Below, in pieces: positions 58,938-64,000 of a DNA stretch of 64,000 nucleotides (the stretch's first letter is position 1; each line of letters opens with the position of its first letter). The notes under the pieces are model-generated. The model saw only the letters and a program-made list of their open reading frames with translations. It did no database searches and was not told the DNA's origin. The translations under genes and the position numbers were made by a program. This DNA comes from CAVWXT01 sp963759115 (GTDB lineage: Bacteria; Planctomycetota; Planctomycetia; Pirellulales; Thermoguttaceae): the NCBI GenBank assembly GCA_963759115.1, contig CAVWXT010000001.1:186001-250000 (forward strand). Direction: 5' to 3'.

Positions 58938-59323
58938 TCAGATTCCCAGCAGATGCTTGCCCCAGAACTCGCGGTCTTTCTTGCCGAGCTTGTAGGCTTC
59001 GGCCATGCGGCGAAAGAGGCGGGGCGAAATGCCGCGGGTGGCCGACTTCAAGGCGGAAATACGATTCGGGTGGTAGCCGACCTTGGCGGCGAACTTCTTC
59101 ACGCTGCCCGACTCATATTGCCAAATGAAGGTGTCCAACGAGATGCCGGGCGTCGGCTGTGCGAGTCCTCGCAGCAGGGTTTCGGACTCCTCCGGCGAAA
59201 GAAACTCTTCGCTTTCCACGACCCGCGCAGCACTCTTGCGACCGGGATGATGGTCATGCAACGCCCCGCGCGGATGCCTCTTTCAATTGCCCGAAGCGAC
59301 TTTGACGAAAGAGCCGTCGCCAT
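58938..59323 (-). CDS. HTH antitoxin of a HigBA-type pair, frameshifted
   Basis: About 128 aa from MATALSSKSLRAIERG (59323). Restoring one G in GCGGGGCG near 59262 joins it to ALHDHHPGRKSAARVVESEE. ISLDTFIWQYESGSVKKFAA and KVGYHPNRISALKSATRGIS form the HTH. It lies 9 nt downstream of the toxin gene, the HigBA order. Confidence 0.65.
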
Positions 59324-59332
59324 GATCCGCTC

Positions 59333-59599
59333 CTAGTATTTGTGGGGCGTCAATTCAATCGCCTCCACCGTCAATTGTCCCTCAAACACCCGGAAGATCA
59401 CCCTCCACTGCCGATTCAGGCGAGCCGCCTTCTGTCCCTGGCGATTGCCCTTCAGTGCATGGGGCCGAAACCTCATGCCCAAGTAAGGCCCGTCGCGCTG
59501 CACGAGACTCCGCCAGAGAATGTACTTCCCCTGAATCTCCTTTGGCGCCCGCCGCAGTTGCCGGGAAACCAACTGCGATTCGAGGACCGTCCATCCCAT
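59333..59599 (-). CDS. RelE/HigB-type toxin
   Basis: 88 aa. QLVSRQLRRAPKEIQGKYIL, then GMRFRPHALKGNRQGQKAAR and QWRVIFRVFEGQLTVEAIEL, fit the RelE/HigB fold with its basic RNA-binding strand. It looks intact. A ribosome-dependent mRNA interferase is expected from the family. Confidence 0.75.
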   Translation of the reverse strand: MGWTVLESQLVSRQLRRAPKEIQGKYILWRSLVQRDGPYLGMRFRPHALKGNRQGQKAARLNRQWRVIFRVFEGQLTVEAIELTPHKY

Positions 59600-59715
59600 G
59601 CTGACAAATTCTACCGTGCTTCCGCCAACCTGGCAAGCCGAAAAATAGATGCTCTAATATTTTTCAATAGAACAAACATACCAAGATCACCCGGATACAG
59701 CCACCGACTGCGGCT

Positions 59716-60519
59716 TTATGGCCGCATCGCCCGTTCGATCAACTCGCGGTCGAAATAGTTGATCGACATGCCGGCGTCGACCACGATCCGCTGGGCGTTG
59801 ATGCCGCTGGAACGCGGGCTCAGCAGAAACGCCGCCACGTTGGCGACCTCCTCGGTCTGCACGGCCTTCTTGCGCGGAATCACTTGCTCGGCGTAGAGAT
59901 AGGCGTCTACGTAGCCCGGGATGCCGGCCGAGGCCGAGGTCTTCAACAGCCCCGGCGCCACGGCGTTGAAGCGAATCCGCGAGAACCGGCTGAACGACTT
60001 GGCCAGGAAGGCCAGCGACGAGTCCAAGGCCGCCTTGATCGGGGCCATGTAGCCGTAGCTCTCGCTGGCCATCTGCGTGGTGGAGATCGAGATCGTCACC
60101 ACCGAGGCGTCCGGGTCCAAGAGGTCCTTCAAGGCGTTCGACAGGTGCGATGAGCGAGAAGCACGAGATGTCGACCGCCTGCAAGAATGCCTTCTTCGCG
60201 CGTCTCGTGAAACGGCTTGATGCCGTCGGAGTAGTCGGCGAAGGCGATGCGAATGGACCAGGCCGTGGAACTTTTCGCCCCGCCGGGCAAGTTCCTCGCG
60301 GAGCCGGGCGATCTGGTCTTCGTGCTCGACGTCGCAGACGTAGACCTCTTCGTCGCCGAGCAGTTTCGAGACGTTCCCCCGCACTTCGTCGTTCTGCACG
60401 ACGTACACGCACTTGGCGCCCGCCTCGCTGAGCACGCGGCTGATGTGCCAGGCCACGCTCTTGCGGTTGGCCACGCCGAAGATGAGGATCGACTTGCCGG
60501 TGAGTTGAAGAAAATCCAT
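59716..60519 (-). CDS. fabI: Enoyl-ACP reductase (NADH), frameshifted
   Basis: About 267 aa. MDFLQLTGKSILIFGVANRK starts the FabI-type nucleotide site. After shifts near 60255-60150 the frame continues AFLQAVDISCFSLIA, then SNALKDLLDPDASVVTISIS. The active site is SYGYMAPIKAALDS (Tyr-x6-Lys). RIRFNAVAPGLLKTSASAGI and NVAAFLLSPRSSGINAQ match the FabI C-terminal half. It reduces trans-2-enoyl-ACP in type II fatty acid synthesis. It precedes none of its partners closely but shares strand with fabZ, 85 nt away. Confidence 0.8.
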   Translation of the reverse strand: MDFLQLTGKSILIFGVANRKSVAWHISRVLSEAGAKCVYVVQNDEVRGNVSKLLGDEEVYVCDVEHEDQIARLREELARRGEKFHGLVHSHRLRRLLRRHQAVSRDARRRHSCRRSTSRASRSSHLSNALKDLLDPDASVVTISISTTQMASESYGYMAPIKAALDSSLAFLAKSFSRFSRIRFNAVAPGLLKTSASAGIPGYVDAYLYAEQVIPRKKAVQTEEVANVAAFLLSPRSSGINAQRIVVDAGMSINYFDRELIERAMRP

Positions 60520-60545
60520 ACTTCCCTGCCGGGTGTGAAGCCCCT

Positions 60546-60603
60546 GTTATCAGTTGTCAGTTATCAGCTCGTCGGTCCCACAACTGACAACTGACAACTG
60601 AAA
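60546..60603. repeat. CAGTTGTCAGT-type repeat
   Basis: TTATCAGTTGTCAGTTATCAG and ACAACTGACAACTGACAACTG are inverted and tandem copies of an ACAACTG(A) unit between fabI and fabZ. Confidence 0.6.
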
Positions 60604-60604
60604 A

Positions 60605-61031
60605 CTATCCTTTTGCCGCCGTACAGGCAAACTCGAACCGCACGGCCACCTTGCCGTCGACCGTGACTTTGGCCTTGAGAAAGAAGGCGTCGGCCAGCCG
60701 CTCGGTCAGTTCCACTTCCATGACGATTTTTTCGCCGGGCCGGACCATGCGCTTGAAGCGGACGTCGTTCATGCGGGTGGCCACGGGCACTCTGTCCGTC
60801 GGCGCCGGCGAAGTGCCGCGAAAGGAGGATCGCCCCGCACTGCATGGCCGCCTCGCACAGCAGCACGCCCGGCACCAGCGGATGGCCCGGATAATGGCCG
60901 GCAAAGAACCATTCCTCGCCGCTGAACGTCTTGCTGCCGACGATCCGCGAGTCGGTGCGTTCGAGGATCTCGTCGACCAGCAGGAACGGGTCGCGGTGCG
61001 GGATGGCGTCGAGGATTTCTTGGCGGCTCAT
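60605..61031 (-). CDS. FabZ-like 3-hydroxyacyl-ACP dehydratase, frameshifted
   Basis: About 142 aa. MSRQEILDAIPHRDPFLLVD, then the hot-dog active site FAGHYPGHPLVPGVLLCEAA (His and Glu). A shift near 60810 leads to RMNDVRFKRMVRPGEKIVME and AFFLKAKVTVDGKVAVRFEF. It dehydrates 3-hydroxyacyl-ACP. The sequence is closer to planctomycete FabZ paralogues in secondary lipid clusters than to a housekeeping FabZ only by impression. Confidence 0.75.
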
Positions 61032-61043
61032 GTCATCTCTTTC

Positions 61044-61102
61044 GTAGGGTGCGTGAAATGCACCATCGACGACCGGTTGCGGTGCGTTTCACCCATCCCT
61101 AC
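61044..61102. repeat. Inverted repeat GTAGGGTGCGTGAAA...TTTCACCCATCCCTAC
   Basis: Arms 61044-61064 and 61081-61102, imperfect; same family as the GGTGCG/CGCACC palindromes at 12531-12590. Lies between fabZ and the CrtI-like gene. Confidence 0.6.
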
Positions 61103-61115
61103 AATTCACAACCTC

Positions 61116-62539
<1,424 letters not shown>

Positions 62540-62571
62540 GGGGGCGGGATTTGGGGATTGGAACTCGGGGG

Positions 62572-63264
62572 CTACTTGTCGAAGGCATTGCCCTTGCCTT
62601 GATTGCACTCCGCACATTTCGCCTGCAGATTATCGGCAACGGTCTCCCCACCTTGAGACCACGGGACAATGTGATCAACCTGCAACTCTATGCCTGGCGA
62701 CTTGACGGGGCTTCTCCCGCAGGATTGACAGCGGAAGCCATCCCTCAGCAGCACCGAAAATCGCAGCCTTTCAGAGATTTCTCGTTTCGTCCTTCGTGTC
62801 ACCTTTTTCTGATCTGCTTCGTCGGCTGGTTGGCTTGTTCCATTTGCCTCTTCTCCATCTTCGGCGCTATCAGCGTTGATATAAGCGACGAATGCTTCAA
62901 GAGCCTTTCGCCACGAGCCAAATCGGTTTTCATAAGTTGAAGCGGAGTATCTTGAAAGGGGCTTCGTTATCTCCGAATATTTGGGCTGTCTCCCCAAGGA
63001 AATCCACGTATCCTCGATGTTCTTAAAGAGCTCGCGGTCGGGGATATTGAGCTGTGAGCGGCTTTCCTGTAGGCCGGCCTTCTCCAGGACTTTGAACCAA
63101 GATCGAAAACGCCTCTGAAGAGTCGCCGGATGGTACTTTCCTAGCCTCTCATAGTCGGCGATTGTAACCGTATCCCTCCCGGTTTTCTTGGCGACTGCTT
63201 TCACGTCCTCGATGAGATATTCATCTGGCACGTCGCGATGGTATGGTTGGAGTTCAAATTTCAT
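62572..63264 (-). CDS. HNH endonuclease-domain protein
   Basis: 230 aa, intact. The N-terminal part has two homing-endonuclease-associated repeat-like units, DYERLGKYHPATLQRRFRSW and SRYSASTYENRFGSWRKALE. The C-terminal HNH is RDGFRCQSCGRSPVK, then LQVDHIVPWSQGGETVADNL and CAECNQGKGN. Lower GC than neighbours, suggesting transfer. It ends the lipid neighbourhood. Confidence 0.8.
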   Translation of the reverse strand: MKFELQPYHRDVPDEYLIEDVKAVAKKTGRDTVTIADYERLGKYHPATLQRRFRSWFKVLEKAGLQESRSQLNIPDRELFKNIEDTWISLGRQPKYSEITKPLSRYSASTYENRFGSWRKALEAFVAYINADSAEDGEEANGTSQPADEADQKKVTRRTKREISERLRFSVLLRDGFRCQSCGRSPVKSPGIELQVDHIVPWSQGGETVADNLQAKCAECNQGKGNAFDK

Positions 63265-63323
63265 CGGGCGTTTCTCTGAATCTACACCGAACCAAGTTGA
63301 TACGAAAACTCATTGACGTTCGT

Positions 63324-63479
63324 CTACTGCTTGGCATGTTCGATCGTCATGCTCACCATGCGCCCGTCTTTGTCCACCTCCATGAGAACGTCTTCGTTGA
63401 CGTCGAAGGTCTGGACAATCTCGCGGTCGCTGAACTGAAGAAGCAGCGTATCCGTATCCGGGAAATACTTGACGTGCAT
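63324..63479 (-). CDS. DUF2283 family protein
   Basis: 51 aa from the ATG at 63479: MHVKYFPDTDTLLLQFSDRE, then EDVLMEVDKDGRMVSMTIEH, the full DUF2283 domain. Small partners of this family lie beside toxin-antitoxin genes; here it follows the HEPN gene by 4 nt. Confidence 0.75.
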   Translation of the reverse strand: MHVKYFPDTDTLLLQFSDREIVQTFDVNEDVLMEVDKDGRMVSMTIEHAKQ

Positions 63480-63483
63480 GGCG

Positions 63484-63882
63484 TCAGCCCTTGACAACAG
63501 CCGAGGCCCACTCAACGATGCGCTCGACGCAGCGTTTGGCCCACTGGCGGTCGAACGGCGAAGTGGCGTCGTCGTGAATCGGAAGCACATCGTACCGCAA
63601 CTCCACCGCAAAGGGCGTGAGCACTACCGCTTCGGAAAGCTCGGGCGGATACGAAATTCCGGCATTCCGCAGAAGTGTTGCCAGTCTCTCCAATTGATGC
63701 GTCCGCTGATACTCTACCGACCGATGAGCAAGCACGGCTTTCATCGCCTTCTCCACTGCTTGCTGGGCGTGGAAACCGACCGTCTCATCCGACACCGACG
63801 GATCGCTCAGAAGGCAATTCAACGCGTACTGATCCTGTTCTGCCTTCCGCAGTAGCAGTTTGGCGAGTTCAGCGGACTGCAT
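63484..63882 (-). CDS. HEPN domain protein
   Basis: 132 aa from the ATG at 63882. LLLRKAEQDQYALNCLLSDP, then GFHAQQAVEKAMKAVLAHRS and RTHQLERLATLLRNA, fit the HEPN (DUF86-like/HEPN-2) fold. It overlaps the upstream nucleotidyltransferase by 14 nt, the usual MNT-HEPN toxin-antitoxin layout. The RNase R-x4-6-H motif was not clearly seen. Confidence 0.75.
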   Translation of the reverse strand: MQSAELAKLLLRKAEQDQYALNCLLSDPSVSDETVGFHAQQAVEKAMKAVLAHRSVEYQRTHQLERLATLLRNAGISYPPELSEAVVLTPFAVELRYDVLPIHDDATSPFDRQWAKRCVERIVEWASAVVKG

Positions 63883-64000
63883 CAAACACCTTTCCCTCCT
63901 TGGCGGCTTCGTAAAGGACCGTCCCCGGCGTGTCGCGCCACTCCTCGAAAACGGCTTCCGTTGTCACTAGCACATCGACCGAGAGGGGCAACGGCTGCAT
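63869..64000 (-). CDS. C-terminal part of an MNT-type nucleotidyltransferase (partial)
   Basis: The last 43 codons are visible: LSVDVLVTTEAVFEEWRDTP, then GTVLYEAAKEGKVFDAV. This matches the tail of nucleotidyltransferases that precede HEPN genes; the catalytic GS-DxD part lies beyond the window. Confidence 0.65.
   Translation of the reverse strand: MQPLPLSVDVLVTTEAVFEEWRDTPGTVLYEAAKEGKVFDAVR

Overview
The window reads as a GC-rich chromosome segment of a planctomycete (Planctomycetota, probably Planctomycetia). This is an inference from gene content: PQQ-type beta-propeller and FG-GAP proteins, TAT-exported Gfo/Idh/MocA oxidoreductases, a very cysteine-rich secreted protein, a bacterial DUF106 (EMC3/TMCO1-like) protein, a planctomycete-style FlgM, giant secreted glycoside-hydrolase-like paralogues and many dispersed palindromes. 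No rRNA, tRNA or CRISPR array was seen.

Layout. 1-3.5 kb: minus-strand ribulokinase (cut by the window edge), GH29 fucosidase and a c-type cytochrome lipoprotein. 3.8-8.2 kb: purM, then a string of toxin-antitoxin loci, two of them with the toxin reduced to its first codons, and a PDZ-thioredoxin fusion. 8.5-12.6 kb: a membrane leucine-rich-repeat protein and an ISL3-family insertion sequence carrying a possible structured RNA. 12.6-16.6 kb: PQQ-propeller protein, cysteine-rich protein with a strong terminator, divergent AroE-like enzyme. 16.6-27.7 kb: one minus-strand block (GH123/DUF4091-like protein, FG-GAP protein, PQQ-propeller membrane protein, PEP-synthase-like enzyme, DUF106 protein). 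27.9-30.8 kb: an island of toxin-antitoxin, HNH and small hypothetical genes. 31-39.3 kb: three more tandem paralogues of the GH123/DUF4091-like protein.

39.6-62.5 kb is the most interesting part: a lipid/isoprenoid neighbourhood with an Fe-S protein, a radical SAM enzyme, a squalene-cyclase-like repeat protein, a DUF116-polyprenyl synthetase fusion, a second prenyltransferase-like repeat protein, a lipase-like lipoprotein, two KAS III enzymes, FabI, FabZ and a CrtI-type FAD enzyme. It is interrupted by a restriction-modification pair, transposase debris, a truncated ECF sigma factor, a Gfo/Idh/MocA gene, fur, flgM and two toxin-antitoxin loci. 62.5-64 kb: an HNH protein, DUF2283 and a HEPN/MNT pair.

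Two cautions apply throughout. First, many genes are broken by single-base frameshifts although both flanking frames remain well conserved. Several sites lie in short homopolymers or GC dinucleotide runs, so much of this is probably sequencing or assembly error. Such genes are listed as one span with the shift noted. Second, families were assigned by reading motifs, not by database search.
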